NCBI GenBank assembly: GCA_045430275.1
Contig: JAILXU010000014.1
Span: 40,341 to 104,340 of the forward strand
Length of the DNA stretch: 64,000 bases
Reading direction: 5' to 3'
Source: Oceanobacter sp045430275
GTDB lineage: Bacteria > Pseudomonadota > Gammaproteobacteria > Pseudomonadales > Oceanobacteraceae
The translations under genes and the position numbers were made by a program. The notes beneath the pieces were generated by a model. The model was not told the origin of the DNA, did not search any database, and saw only the letters and a program-made list of their open reading frames with translations. Below are positions 1 to 9,442 of this stretch, one piece after another. The number at the start of each line of letters is the position of its first letter. The stretch's first letter is position 1.

Positions 1-1
1 C

Positions 2-1486
2 AGGCAAGGTAATGCACTCAAACCCCTGGCTCAGCAAGGACTGACAGACGACTCCCTCGGGCGACGCTACGAGATCGAACAGCATCCGCGCTTTCACGCC
101 ATTTGCAGCGCCCAGAGTCCGGTGCGTTTTCCTGCCGACAGCCGGATTCCCGACCCTTATGACGGCCTGCTGCTGGAATCCGAAGGCAACCTGCCGATCC
201 ACGCCTGCATGGGCTTGCCGCTGCTGTTTGAAAATCGCCTGATTGGCGTGCTGACCCTCGACAGTCTGCAACCGGGTGAGTTTGATGACATCCCCGAACG
301 CACGTTAGAAATCATCTCTGCCATGGCGGCGGCCAGCCTGAATACCGCACTGACACTGGAGTTGCTGGAACACAACTCGGCCCGCGCCGAAGCCCTGGTA
401 CAAGAACTCACCAGCACCCTGCCGCATCAGGATCATGTCGATATCATCGGTGAAAGCACCGCCATGCAGCGGTTGAAGCGGGATATTCAAACGGTGTCAG
501 GTTCCAACCTGACGGTGCTGATTCACGGCGAAACCGGGGTAGGCAAGGAGCTGGTGGCACAATCAATCCACCAGCAATCCCATCGGGCCGAAGGGCCACT
601 GGTGTACCTCAACTGCGCGGCGCTGCCAGAGAACCTGATCGAGAGCGAACTGTTCGGCCATATTCGCGGGGCCTTTACCGGAGCCAATCGCGACCGCACC
701 GGCAAGTTTGCCCTCGCCAACGGCGGCACCCTGTTCCTGGATGAGGTCGGCGAACTGCCACTGGCGGTTCAAAGCAAGTTACTGCGGGCGCTGCAAAACC
801 ATGAGATTCAACCAGTCGGGCAAGATGCGACCCAAACCGTAGACGTTCGAGTGATCGCCGCCACCAACCGTAACCTGCAGCAGGAAGTGGCCGAACAACG
901 TTTCCGTGCTGACCTCTACCATCGCCTCAGCGTCTTTCCCATTGAAGTACCACCGCTGCGCCAGCGTGAACAGGACATCGCCTTACTGGCGGGCTACTTC
1001 CTCGAACGCAGCCGTCGCAAACTTGGCATAAGCCAATTGCGACTGTCCAGCGACGCCATCCACCACCTGACCGGCTACGACTGGCCCGGCAACGTACGCG
1101 AGCTGGAACACGGCATTGACCGTGCTGCCCTGCGCGCTCGCAGTCACCAGCGACAATCTGCCATGGTCACCATTGCACCAACTGACCTGGGTGATCTGAC
1201 GCCGGAAACACCGGGAGCAAAAGAGACTTCGGATACTCATGGTCAGGCACCCGTTGCAAATCAGGCATCGGTATCAGAACCGACACAACAGCCAATCCCG
1301 GAACAGAGCCTGAAAACCGCCACAGAAGCGTTTCAACGCCAGCGTATTCTGGCAGCACTGACCGCAAACAACGGCAACTGGGCTGCTGCCGCCAGACAGC
1401 TGGAGGTGGACAGGGCCAACCTCTCTCGACTGGCGAAGCGGTTAGGTGTGGAAGTGGAGCGCAAGATTACCGCTCGGAATCAATAA
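2..1486 (+). CDS. norR: NorR-type nitric-oxide-responsive sigma-54 activator (5' truncated by window edge)
   Basis: The reading frame is open from base 2, so the start lies outside the window; a GTG at 122 is internal. The visible part begins inside a GAF sensory domain. The AAA+ domain follows, with Walker A GETGVGKE near 529-555 and the sigma-54 contact loop GAFTGA at 668-685. A Ser/Thr/Gln-rich linker leads to a Fis-type C-terminal HTH (AARQLEVDRANLSRLAKRLG). NorR proteins sense NO through a non-haem iron in the GAF domain and activate NO detoxification genes (norVW or hmp) from sigma-54 promoters. The GAF sequence around SAQSPVRFPADSRIPDPYDG is what points to NorR rather than another enhancer-binding protein. 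The target genes are not in the window and presumably lie upstream. Confidence 0.88.
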   Translation, partial: RQGNALKPLAQQGLTDDSLGRRYEIEQHPRFHAICSAQSPVRFPADSRIPDPYDGLLLESEGNLPIHACMGLPLLFENRLIGVLTLDSLQPGEFDDIPERTLEIISAMAAASLNTALTLELLEHNSARAEALVQELTSTLPHQDHVDIIGESTAMQRLKRDIQTVSGSNLTVLIHGETGVGKELVAQSIHQQSHRAEGPLVYLNCAALPENLIESELFGHIRGAFTGANRDRTGKFALANGGTLFLDEVGELPLAVQSKLLRALQNHEIQPVGQDATQTVDVRVIAATNRNLQQEVAEQRFRADLYHRLSVFPIEVPPLRQREQDIALLAGYFLERSRRKLGISQLRLSSDAIHHLTGYDWPGNVRELEHGIDRAALRARSHQRQSAMVTIAPTDLGDLTPETPGAKETSDTHGQAPVANQASVSEPTQQPIPEQSLKTATEAFQRQRILAALTANNGNWAAAARQLEVDRANLSRLAKRLGVEVERKITARNQ

Positions 1487-1487
1487 A

Positions 1488-1523
1488 AATGGGGCCATGA
1501 TATTTTAATACCATGGCCCCATT
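1488..1523 (-). terminator. Terminator shared by convergent norR and RTX gene
   Basis: Twelve-base perfect inverted repeat: arms AATGGGGCCATG (1488-1499) and CATGGCCCCATT (1512-1523) around a 12-base loop. On the minus strand the stem is followed by a run of T, the usual form of a rho-independent terminator for the RTX gene that ends at 1544. On the plus strand it sits directly after the norR stop. Confidence 0.8.
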
Positions 1524-1543
1524 GGTCTTACTGAGTTGACGGT

Positions 1544-4500
1544 TTATCCATTAACCAGCAACGGCTCAGCCAGCACTGGCTGAACATTCTCTTCCACTCC
1601 TGTCGGAAGTACATTACCGGCACTGTTCGAGACATCAAACGACGCCATCGCTGATACCAACTGGTCAACCTGACTGTCCAGCGCGATGACATCACCGGCT
1701 TCAAGCGTTTGCAGGAAGCTGGTATCCAGCACGGTGCCATCGGCAAATTCCAGTGCATCCAGCTCGAAGTTAACCGCATTGAAGTAACTGGATACGGTGA
1801 TCACTTCTCCAGTCGATTCCAACGCCAGGTTCAGGCTACCGCCGTTACGAGTTGCGGTAACATCCGCTGCGTCAACCCCTTCCAGGAAGCGCAGGACATC
1901 ATTACCTGCACCATCGCGGTCGTTATTGGAGATGGTGGTATTGCCATCACCCAGGCCGAACAGGTAAGTATCGTTGCCACCATCGCCTTGCAAGAAGTCG
2001 CTGGTACCAGCACCACCACGAAGAATATCGTCACCTTCGTCGCCGAAAAGTCGGTCACGACCGTCGCCACCGTTCAAAATGTCATTACCATTTTGGCCAA
2101 ACAGGCTATCGTCTCCGGCATCGCCATTCAGCGTGTCGTTACCTTCGCTCCCTGCCAGGGAGTCATTGCCATCACCACCGCTGATGGTGTCGTCGCCTTC
2201 TTGACCACTGATGATGTCATTGCCAGCCAGTCCTTCCAGCACATCATCCCCGAAATAGCCGGTGATGTTGTCGTTGCCATCACTTGGAACCAGTACCGCT
2301 TCAAACAAGGTAGCAGTGTCCCAGACCGTGCCATCAGCAAACTCCACCGCATCCAGTTCAGAATTGGCGTTGCTAAAGAAACTGGAGACAGTGATCACTT
2401 CTCCCGTAGAGCCAACTGTCAGCACCAGACTGCTGTTTGAGCGGGTAGCACGAACATCCGAGGATTCAATGCCCTCCAGAAAGCGCAGGACATCATTACC
2501 ATCGCTGTTCTGGTCGTTGTTGGAAATGGTGGTATTGCCATTGCCTGATCCGAACAGGTAGGTATCGTTGCCAGCATCCCCTTGCAGTAAATCGTTGACG
2601 CCTGCACCGCCGCGCAGTACATCATCACCATCGCCACCAAGCAGGGTGTCTTGACCATCACCACCGTTCAGCACATCGTTGCCGTTGTTGCCAGACAAAG
2701 TGTCGTCACCTGCATCACCGTTCAGGGTGTCATCACCTTCACCACCGTTCAGGGTGTCGTTGCCGTCACCGCCGCGGAGAGTATCGTTCCCCTCTTCACC
2801 TCGAATGATGTCGTTGCCGCCCAATCCGGACAGATTGTCAGCATTCACGGTACCCGTGATGTCATCGTCACCTTCGGTCGCACCTAAGACCAGTGCTTCG
2901 AGGGTTTCGGTATCCCAGACCGTGCCATCAGCAAACTCCACCGCGTCCAGTTCAGAATTGGCGTTACTAAAGAAGCTGGAGACAGTAATGACCTCACCTG
3001 TGGAACCAACCGTCAGCACCAGATTGTTGCTTGAGCGAGTTGCTCTGACATCTTCAGGCGTGATGTTTTCCAGGAAACGCAGGACATCATTACCATCGCT
3101 GTTCCGGTCGTTGTTGGAGATGGTGGTATTGCCATCACCCAGCCCGAACAGATACGTGTCGTTGCCCTCTTCTCCTGACAGAAAGTCGTTGACGCCTGCA
3201 CCGCCGCGCAGTACATCGTCACCGCTGTCACCAAACAGACGATCTCGACCATCACCACCGTCCAGAACGTCGTTGCCGTTGTTGCCCGACAAAGTGTCGT
3301 CGCCTGCATCACCGTTCAGGGTGTCATCGCCCTCACCACCGTTCAGGCTGTCGTTGCCATCGCCGCCATACAGGAAGTCATTATCTGCACCACCATTGAG
3401 GGTATCGTTATCAATGCCGCCGTACAGATAATCGGTTCCGGCATCGCCGTTAATGGTATCCCGGCCTGCATCGCCGTAGATTTCATCGCTCCCCTCACCG
3501 CCATTCAAGCGATCGTTACCATCGTCACCACGGAGCAGATCATCACCAGCACCACCAGACACGGTATCGTTACCGGCATCACCGCGCAGGATGTCATTAC
3601 CGCCCTGACCTTCCAGAACATCATCACTGGCGTAACCAATAATCACATCATCGCCTTCAGTGGGAATCAGTACCCGGTTTCGCAGGGTTTCTGTATCCCA
3701 GACAGTACCATCGGCAAATTCCACGGCAGTCAGCTCATAGCGGCTGCTGTTGAAGAAGTTAACAACCGTGATGACTTCCCCGGTCGTTTCCAGGGTCAGC
3801 TGTAAATCAATCCCGGAGCGGGTCGCTGCAATATCTGCCGGGGCTATACCATCCAGAAATTGAAGTACATCATTGCGCGTTGAGCTGAAGTCATAGCTGT
3901 TAATAATGGTGTTGCCATCTCCGGCACCAAACAGATAGGTATCATCACCCGCACCGCCAGAGAGATAATCGTTATCACCACCACCGCGCAATGTATCGTT
4001 ACCTCGACCACCGATCAGAACGTCGTTACCTGCGCCACCATTCAACGTGTCATTGCCAGAGCCGCCATCAATCAGGTCATCACCTGCGCCACCATCGATG
4101 ATGTCGTTACCAGCCAGGCCATTAATCTCATCCGCAGCCTCGGTACCCGTCAGGATGTCATCGCCTTCTGTGGGAACAGATGGCTCTGTGGTATCTGTTT
4201 CAGACGCAGTGTTATCTTCAGAAACAGTGTCGTCTTCAGAAACAGTGTCGTCTTCAGAAACAGTGTCGTCTTCAGAAACAGTGTCGTCTTCAGGAGAAGT
4301 CTCACCCTCTTCTTCCTCAAATTCACCAAGATCAGTCACAAACTCAGTTCTGAGACTCTGGGCAGCATTGAAATCTTCATCAGTAAAAGAGGCATCAAAC
4401 ACGTCTCTGACTTGTTCAATCGGGAGATCCGGATTTCGAACCAGGAACATATATTGGCGAATATCATCACCAACCGGGTACCCTTCAGCCGTCAGTTGGT

Positions 4501-4741
4501 CGACGATTTCGACCAACTCAGGCGCAACCGATCCAGAGAGTTCAGCTGCGTAAATTTCTGCATCATTAAAGAAAGCCACCGTTTGGATTTCACCAAAATT
4601 ACGGCCTTCCTCTGCACTTACCGAAGCCAGAGGATCGTTGGGCTGGCGGTTCTGAAAACGACTCCAGGCCTCTTCCCACTCCGCATCGCTATAATCAAAC
4701 AGTCGATAGGAATCCGCTGTCTCAGGCGTTGGAAAACTCAA
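1544..4741 (-). CDS. RTX (haemolysin-type Ca2+-binding repeat) exoprotein, type I secretion substrate
   Basis: A 1065-residue acidic protein. The N-terminal ~140 residues are unrecognised. An acidic linker with four TVSEDD repeats follows. The rest consists of four modules, each with several nonapeptide RTX repeats (GGxGNDxLx), then a conserved block GNDTYLFGxGDGNT, NDVLRF, STGEVITV and ELDAVEFADGTVWDT. That block resembles the haemolysin-type calcium-binding-related domain often found between RTX arrays. Such proteins are exported unfolded and fold on Ca2+ outside the cell. The hlyB-hlyD exporter lies just upstream on the same strand. There is no recognisable lipase, protease or adhesin domain, so the activity is unknown. 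The frame opens with a TTG (4741-4739) that overlaps the stop of a short upstream frame carrying the real ribosome site; see 4738-4857. Confidence 0.85.
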   Translation of the reverse strand: MSFPTPETADSYRLFDYSDAEWEEAWSRFQNRQPNDPLASVSAEEGRNFGEIQTVAFFNDAEIYAAELSGSVAPELVEIVDQLTAEGYPVGDDIRQYMFLVRNPDLPIEQVRDVFDASFTDEDFNAAQSLRTEFVTDLGEFEEEEGETSPEDDTVSEDDTVSEDDTVSEDDTVSEDNTASETDTTEPSVPTEGDDILTGTEAADEINGLAGNDIIDGGAGDDLIDGGSGNDTLNGGAGNDVLIGGRGNDTLRGGGDNDYLSGGAGDDTYLFGAGDGNTIINSYDFSSTRNDVLQFLDGIAPADIAATRSGIDLQLTLETTGEVITVVNFFNSSRYELTAVEFADGTVWDTETLRNRVLIPTEGDDVIIGYASDDVLEGQGGNDILRGDAGNDTVSGGAGDDLLRGDDGNDRLNGGEGSDEIYGDAGRDTINGDAGTDYLYGGIDNDTLNGGADNDFLYGGDGNDSLNGGEGDDTLNGDAGDDTLSGNNGNDVLDGGDGRDRLFGDSGDDVLRGGAGVNDFLSGEEGNDTYLFGLGDGNTTISNNDRNSDGNDVLRFLENITPEDVRATRSSNNLVLTVGSTGEVITVSSFFSNANSELDAVEFADGTVWDTETLEALVLGATEGDDDITGTVNADNLSGLGGNDIIRGEEGNDTLRGGDGNDTLNGGEGDDTLNGDAGDDTLSGNNGNDVLNGGDGQDTLLGGDGDDVLRGGAGVNDLLQGDAGNDTYLFGSGNGNTTISNNDQNSDGNDVLRFLEGIESSDVRATRSNSSLVLTVGSTGEVITVSSFFSNANSELDAVEFADGTVWDTATLFEAVLVPSDGNDNITGYFGDDVLEGLAGNDIISGQEGDDTISGGDGNDSLAGSEGNDTLNGDAGDDSLFGQNGNDILNGGDGRDRLFGDEGDDILRGGAGTSDFLQGDGGNDTYLFGLGDGNTTISNNDRDGAGNDVLRFLEGVDAADVTATRNGGSLNLALESTGEVITVSSYFNAVNFELDALEFADGTVLDTSFLQTLEAGDVIALDSQVDQLVSAMASFDVSNSAGNVLPTGVEENVQPVLAEPLLVNG
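4201..4300 (-). repeat. 18-bp tandem repeats encoding TVSEDD in the RTX linker
   Basis: Near-perfect 18-base units (gtgtcgtcttcagaaaca and close variants) lie head to tail, about four to five copies. They encode TVSEDD/N repeats in a Ser/Glu/Asp linker between the N-terminal domain and the first RTX array. The length is a multiple of three, so copy number could vary without breaking the frame. Confidence 0.85.
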
Positions 4742-4857
4742 ATCAGAATGGCAGCTTCGATCAGAGTGGAATCAACCCCGCGAATAAAGCCGTTATTAAC
4801 AATGCTGCGAACAACTTCTGACTGTTCTGAAGTCAGGTTATTTAAATCGATACTCAT
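4738..4857 (-). CDS. Short frame with proper start site, probable out-of-frame 5' end of the RTX gene
   Basis: ATG at 4857 has an AGGA about eight bases upstream and encodes 39 residues (MSIDLNNLTSEQSEVV...). It ends at a TGA (4740-4738) that overlaps the TTG opening the RTX frame. A -1 shift at this point would join the two into one protein. No ATG or GTG with a good ribosome site exists in the RTX frame itself. Three readings remain open: a single-base indel or sequencing error, a programmed -1 shift, or stop-restart coupling through TTGA. I favour a disrupted N-terminus of one RTX protein, because a 39-residue separate product would be unusual here. Confidence 0.55.
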   Translation of the reverse strand: MSIDLNNLTSEQSEVVRSIVNNGFIRGVDSTLIEAAILI

Positions 4858-5263
4858 AATATAAATCCTAAAAAATGATATTGTTTGCTTATCCCCTGAA
4901 ACAACACAGCTCTCCCTGTCTTATTTATAGCGAGACCAATTCAAGTTCTAAGCCAAATGAAAAAACTCAAGAAAAATCGTTTTATCTCCTCCAGCCCTCC
5001 AATAAAAATCTGTAAATTTAGTTGTTAATTACATTCATATAGTTCAATTGATTTTTTATTTTTAATTTCTCTGAAATTATTTCCGCCCACGTAGAATCAC
5101 ACTTTAAAACCGGAAATAAAAACCAGAAAGCATCATTAATAAAAAATAAACCATGTTCGACAGAGTTATATCAATAACAAAGCCTCAAATTATTCACAAA
5201 ATCCAGAGAGAATATAAATACTCTTCACATTTAAATTAAGAATGACTTTAAAATACTATTCTC
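4858..5263. other. AT-rich intergenic region upstream of the RTX gene
   Basis: About 400 bases between the hlyD stop and the RTX 5' end, strikingly AT-rich compared with both neighbours. It has no credible frame. It most likely carries the RTX promoter (minus strand), which would let the substrate be transcribed independently of hlyBD. I could not single out a convincing -35/-10 pair, and no clear terminator for hlyD was seen. Confidence 0.5.
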
Positions 5264-6673
5264 TTAACGTTCCCTCAGGGATTCCTGGCGATGACGCAAC
5301 AGCGGGGCCAGGAAAAACTCAATAATTCTGCGCTTTCCCGTTCGCACCTCAGCCGTGACTGCCATACCGGGCTGCAGCCGTACTTTTTTGCCCTCAACCC
5401 ACAAGGCATTTTTGTCCATCTGCAACTGCGCCCGAAAAATCAGTCCTTGCTGTTCATCCACAGTGGCATCATCTGAGACATTGGTGACGTGCGCATCAAC
5501 AATTCCATATTTGGTAAATGGAAACGTATGAATTTTGACTTCGGCAGACATGCCTTCACGTACAAAACCGATGTCTTTATTTTCCAGAAAAACTTCTACT
5601 TCCAGCTGTTCTTCATCAGGCACCACCAGCATCAACTGCTGTGCTTCCGTCACCACGCCCCCCACGGTGTACACCGCCAGTTCCTGGACTCGACCCGCAA
5701 CAGGAGCATAAAGAATGCGCTTGGCATTCCGGTCACTGGCTTTGGTCAACTCCTCTTCGAGTACAGCAATCTGGCGTTGCAACTCTGTAAATTCTGATAA
5801 TAAGGCACCTTCAGATTGCGCCTGGTGCAAATTGATTTGCTCTTCAACTTCGGCTTCAGCAGCCTGTAATTGTGTCAACCGATGGTTCTCAGCGGCCAAA
5901 TCCTGAGTTTGCTGAATGCGTTCCTGTTCTGCCGTCAGCACTTCATTTTCAGAAACAAAGTTTCGACCATGGAGTGACCGGATCGCCGACGCTCGTTTTT
6001 CAACAATGGGTAAGGTCTGTTCCAGCTTGACGATCATCGCCACCGTTACGGCCTGCTCTGCCTTGATTTTCTCCAGCCCGTTCTGCAACCCGTGTAACTG
6101 GGACTGATATTGCAACCACTGCTGCTTCAGCAGTTCCTGATGCAGCATGATTTCGTCAGAAGATGTGCCACTCGGTACATCAAGCACGGTCTTTTTAACA
6201 TCCGCCAACGTACTGGGTCGATCAGCAGACAACAGCGTTAACAGGCTGTCACTGACGGAGAGACGCAATCGAAATGTGTGCAATTCCGATTCCAGCCGCT
6301 TTTGATCCGCTTGAGTCAGTGTGGTTTCCAGTTCAATCAGAGGCTGACCCTGGGTGACATACTCGCCTTCACTGACCAACAGAGTTTTTACAACCCCCTT
6401 TTCTAACGGCTGAACCTGTTTAACTCTGGAGCCAGGAACAATTTTGCCTTCTGCCGATGCAACAATGTCGATGCGTCCCAACGAAGCCCAGGCAATGCCA
6501 ATCACAACCAGTATTAACAGGGCCCATGCCAACCAGCGCACCAGCGGATTAGGTGGAGATTCCTGGATTTCCAGTGCAGCAGGCAGAAAAGCTGCCAATT
6601 CCCGGGTGTGATGGGCATCCCCCATTTTATCGCGGTTCTGCCAGGCATCTGTAAATGCGGTGATAACACTCAT
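5264..6673 (-). CDS. hlyD: HlyD-family type I secretion membrane fusion protein
   Basis: A 469-residue protein, the normal length for an HlyD adaptor. A cytoplasmic N-terminus of ~45 residues precedes one membrane segment (WLAWALLILVVIGIAWASL). Then come the half-motif of a biotinyl-lipoyl-like domain (AEGKIVPGSRVKQVQPLEKG), a long coiled coil (~120-310) and the returning lipoyl half plus a beta-barrel domain (GRVQELAVYTVGGVVTEAQ). It bridges the inner-membrane ABC transporter to a TolC-type outer-membrane channel in the periplasm. Its start overlaps the hlyB stop by four bases (ATGA), indicating coupled translation. No TolC gene is in the window, so a channel encoded elsewhere is presumably used. 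Confidence 0.92.
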   Translation of the reverse strand: MSVITAFTDAWQNRDKMGDAHHTRELAAFLPAALEIQESPPNPLVRWLAWALLILVVIGIAWASLGRIDIVASAEGKIVPGSRVKQVQPLEKGVVKTLLVSEGEYVTQGQPLIELETTLTQADQKRLESELHTFRLRLSVSDSLLTLLSADRPSTLADVKKTVLDVPSGTSSDEIMLHQELLKQQWLQYQSQLHGLQNGLEKIKAEQAVTVAMIVKLEQTLPIVEKRASAIRSLHGRNFVSENEVLTAEQERIQQTQDLAAENHRLTQLQAAEAEVEEQINLHQAQSEGALLSEFTELQRQIAVLEEELTKASDRNAKRILYAPVAGRVQELAVYTVGGVVTEAQQLMLVVPDEEQLEVEVFLENKDIGFVREGMSAEVKIHTFPFTKYGIVDAHVTNVSDDATVDEQQGLIFRAQLQMDKNALWVEGKKVRLQPGMAVTAEVRTGKRRIIEFFLAPLLRHRQESLRER

Positions 6674-8937
6674 GAGGTGACTTCCTGTGTCTTGGAGGTG
6701 CTGCGTTCAATACGAAAAGACGACTGTTCCGGCTGGGATGTTGCGAAGCGATTGTCTGATTGAGCGGGAGCAGATGCCTCACTATCCACTGTTTTCAAAT
6801 GCGGATGGTGGTTTTGATAGCTGTGTAATTTGGCGTAATAACCGCTCTGATCAATCAGATCATCGTGATTGCCTTGCTCAACGATTTGTCCTTTATCCAT
6901 AACAATAATTCGATCACACGTACGTACGGTACTAAGCCGATGAGCAATGATGAACACGGTTCGCCCTTGGCAAATGCGGGCCATATTGTCCTGAATCAGA
7001 CGTTCTGATTCATAATCCAGCGCACTGGTGGCTTCGTCGAAGATGAGAATACGAGGGTTATTGATCAAGGCTCTCGCAATTGCCAGGCGCTGACGCTGGC
7101 CACCGGAAAGACTGCTGCCTTGCTCCCCCACCAGCGTGTCGTAACCCTCCGAAAGCTCCACAATGAATTCATGAGCACCGGCCATTTTCGCCGCTGCGAC
7201 TACACGCTCCATCGGAATCGACGGATCAACCAGTGCAATGTTTTCACGAATACTGCGGTTGAATAGAAAGTTCTCCTGCATCACAACACCAATTTGACGC
7301 CGTAACCAGGCAGTATCAACCATCGCCAGATCCACACCATCCACGAGCACTCGGCCCGCTTCGGGCACATACAAACGCTGAATCAGCTTGGTGATTGTGC
7401 TTTTCCCCGATCCCGATCGACCAACAATCCCGATCACTTCTCCAGGTTGAACCTGAAGATTCACATCTTGCAAAATCAGAGGGCCATCAACACGGTATCG
7501 AAACTTGAGTTGCTCCAACGTCACGGCACCTTGCAACGACGGCAAGCGAGAACGATTGGGATTAAAACCCGGCTCACGAGGCGTATTCAGAATATCCCCC
7601 AAGCGCTCAATGGAAATCCCGGCTTGCTGGAAGTCTTGCCATAGCTGCACCAGCTTGAGCACTGGGCCACTGACTCGCCCCGCCAGCATATTAAAGGCGA
7701 TCAATTGTCCAACCGAGAGAGCACCATCAATAACCAGATGCGCACCCCACCAAATAATACCGAGCGTCATCAGCTTGTTAATCAGTCCAGCCACCTGATT
7801 CGAAACATTCCCCAGGTTCTGGCTACGAAAGGAGGCATGTACATAACTGGATAAATGATCTTCCAGTTTGCGGCGCATTTGTGGTTCCACCGCCATGGAC
7901 TTAACGGTACCAATACCCGTAATAGATTCCGTCAGAAAGGCCGTATTGGCTGCACCGTGCTTGAATTTTTCGTTTAATCGACGCCGTAATATCGGAGTAA
8001 TAAACAGAGATAACACAATATAAGCAGGCACCGTGCCGAGCACGATCCACGTCAGGTCCGAGCTGTAGTACCACATCACCGCCAGAAACACGAAAACGAA
8101 AAACAGATCAATGACCAGAGTTAATGCCGTCCCGGTAATAAAATTACGAATCGTATCCAGCTCACGTACCCGAGCCACATTTTGTCCAACCTGGCGGGAT
8201 TCAAAATACGACAGTGGTAACGCCAATAAATGATTGAATAAACGAGACCCCAGCTCAACATCAACCCGGTTGGTGGTGTGACTGAACAAATAATGGCGGA
8301 AGCCACCCAGAAATGCCTCAAACACCGCGACAACCAAAAAACCGATGGCCAACACATCCAGCGTCGTAAAACCGCGATGCACCAAAACCTTATCCATCAC
8401 CACCTGAAAGAACAAAGGCGTTAACAAAGCAAAAATCTGTAGAAAGAATGACGCAATCAGCACCTCAGTAAATAACTTTCGATACTTGATCAACGAAGGA
8501 ATAAACCAGGAAAGGTCAAACTTTTGTTGCAAACTGTCACCCAATCCATGGCGCCGCGTGAGCAAGATTAATTCTCCCGCCCAGCGCTCCTCAAAATCTG
8601 TCTGAGACAACGAACGTGGAGCCGTCTCACGAAGATCCTGAATCAGGAAGTGCCGAGGCGTCTTATCATCACGATCGGGCTTTTCTTCCATGCGCGCCAG
8701 AATGAAATAAGTACCGTCTTTTGCCTTGGCAATGGCAGGCAGCGAGTCCCCTTTGATGTGTGAGAGGTTTGGCGATATTCGTTTGGCCCTCAATGTCAGT
8801 GCCTTTGCAGCAATCAGCAGTTGAGTATCCGTAAACGGCTTCCCTGGCTCCGCAATCTGGTGAGCGAGCTGCTCAGGTTCCGCTGGCAACTGATGAAACC
8901 GCGCAATCGCGACAAGTGAATGTAACCCCGTATCCAT
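6670..8937 (-). CDS. hlyB: HlyB-family type I secretion ABC transporter
   Basis: 755 residues from ATG 8937, chosen because GAGG lies eight bases upstream; an ATG at 8964 is too close to its nearest purine-rich site. Residues 1-130 form a C39 peptidase-like domain (GLHSLVAIARFHQLPAEPEQL). It lacks the catalytic cysteine, as in HlyB-type exporters that recruit RTX substrates without cleaving a leader. An ABC membrane domain spans ~150-420. The ATPase domain has Walker A GRSGSGKST, signature LSGGQRQRLAIARAL and Walker B ILIFDEATSALD. It is the energised inner-membrane part of the exporter for the RTX protein downstream. The ~50-residue C-terminal tail, rich in Ser and Gln, is longer than in E. 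coli HlyB. Confidence 0.92.
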   Translation of the reverse strand: MDTGLHSLVAIARFHQLPAEPEQLAHQIAEPGKPFTDTQLLIAAKALTLRAKRISPNLSHIKGDSLPAIAKAKDGTYFILARMEEKPDRDDKTPRHFLIQDLRETAPRSLSQTDFEERWAGELILLTRRHGLGDSLQQKFDLSWFIPSLIKYRKLFTEVLIASFFLQIFALLTPLFFQVVMDKVLVHRGFTTLDVLAIGFLVVAVFEAFLGGFRHYLFSHTTNRVDVELGSRLFNHLLALPLSYFESRQVGQNVARVRELDTIRNFITGTALTLVIDLFFVFVFLAVMWYYSSDLTWIVLGTVPAYIVLSLFITPILRRRLNEKFKHGAANTAFLTESITGIGTVKSMAVEPQMRRKLEDHLSSYVHASFRSQNLGNVSNQVAGLINKLMTLGIIWWGAHLVIDGALSVGQLIAFNMLAGRVSGPVLKLVQLWQDFQQAGISIERLGDILNTPREPGFNPNRSRLPSLQGAVTLEQLKFRYRVDGPLILQDVNLQVQPGEVIGIVGRSGSGKSTITKLIQRLYVPEAGRVLVDGVDLAMVDTAWLRRQIGVVMQENFLFNRSIRENIALVDPSIPMERVVAAAKMAGAHEFIVELSEGYDTLVGEQGSSLSGGQRQRLAIARALINNPRILIFDEATSALDYESERLIQDNMARICQGRTVFIIAHRLSTVRTCDRIIVMDKGQIVEQGNHDDLIDQSGYYAKLHSYQNHHPHLKTVDSEASAPAQSDNRFATSQPEQSSFRIERSTSKTQEVTS

Positions 8938-9442
8938 ACTATTAACCTCAAACCCATCTGGCATTCCTGAAAATTGGTATCGTTCATTTCAACGACACCG
9001 TGATAGGTCGCAGAAACCGGTACAACAGCAGGAAGATAAACGCGCAGAAATACACATCTGCTTCACTCGCTCCTCCGTGGCTACTTGATCGGTCGTTCAA
9101 AAATACGAGCTATTACACACAAAAGGACAAAATGAGACACGGATCACAAAGAAACCCAGATACCACAGAGGGAAGAACAGTGGCAAACCCGACGTAAAAC
9201 GCCAAAGGTTGCGGTGAAAAACAGGAATTAAACCGAACGTGAGGAAGCTACAGGATGAAAGGCTTGAGCTTATAGCAACAGAGGGAAAGCATCGATGGCA
9301 AACACCAACGATGCTTATGAAGAAAAGGAGGGCATCTGAAAAGACAGGCTCGTTAGTTAAACCTGGCAGGTCAGATGCTTCAGTCAAACTTGATGATTTT
9401 CAGATCAGGTCTAAATACTCCAGATACTGATATAAAAACCCA
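8938..9442. other. Intergenic region between hlyB and the lipoprotein gene
   Basis: About 500 bases without a supported gene; frames on both strands lack family resemblance and ribosome sites. It should hold the hlyB promoter near 8940-9100. An inverted repeat, AAGCATCG (9287-9294) and CGATGCTT (9309-9316), lies downstream of the minus-strand lipoprotein gene. It may be a weak terminator, but no strong T-run follows. Confidence 0.4.

Noticed and set aside
1709..3431. Long plus-strand frames opposite the RTX gene (243 and 250 residues)
   Set aside because: They are antisense shadows of the repeat codons; the translations are low-complexity Ser/Pro/Leu repeats without ribosome sites, while the minus-strand product is a clear RTX protein.
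9000..9430. Short frames between hlyB and the lipoprotein gene
   Set aside because: No ribosome sites, no family resemblance, and codon use unlike the neighbours.
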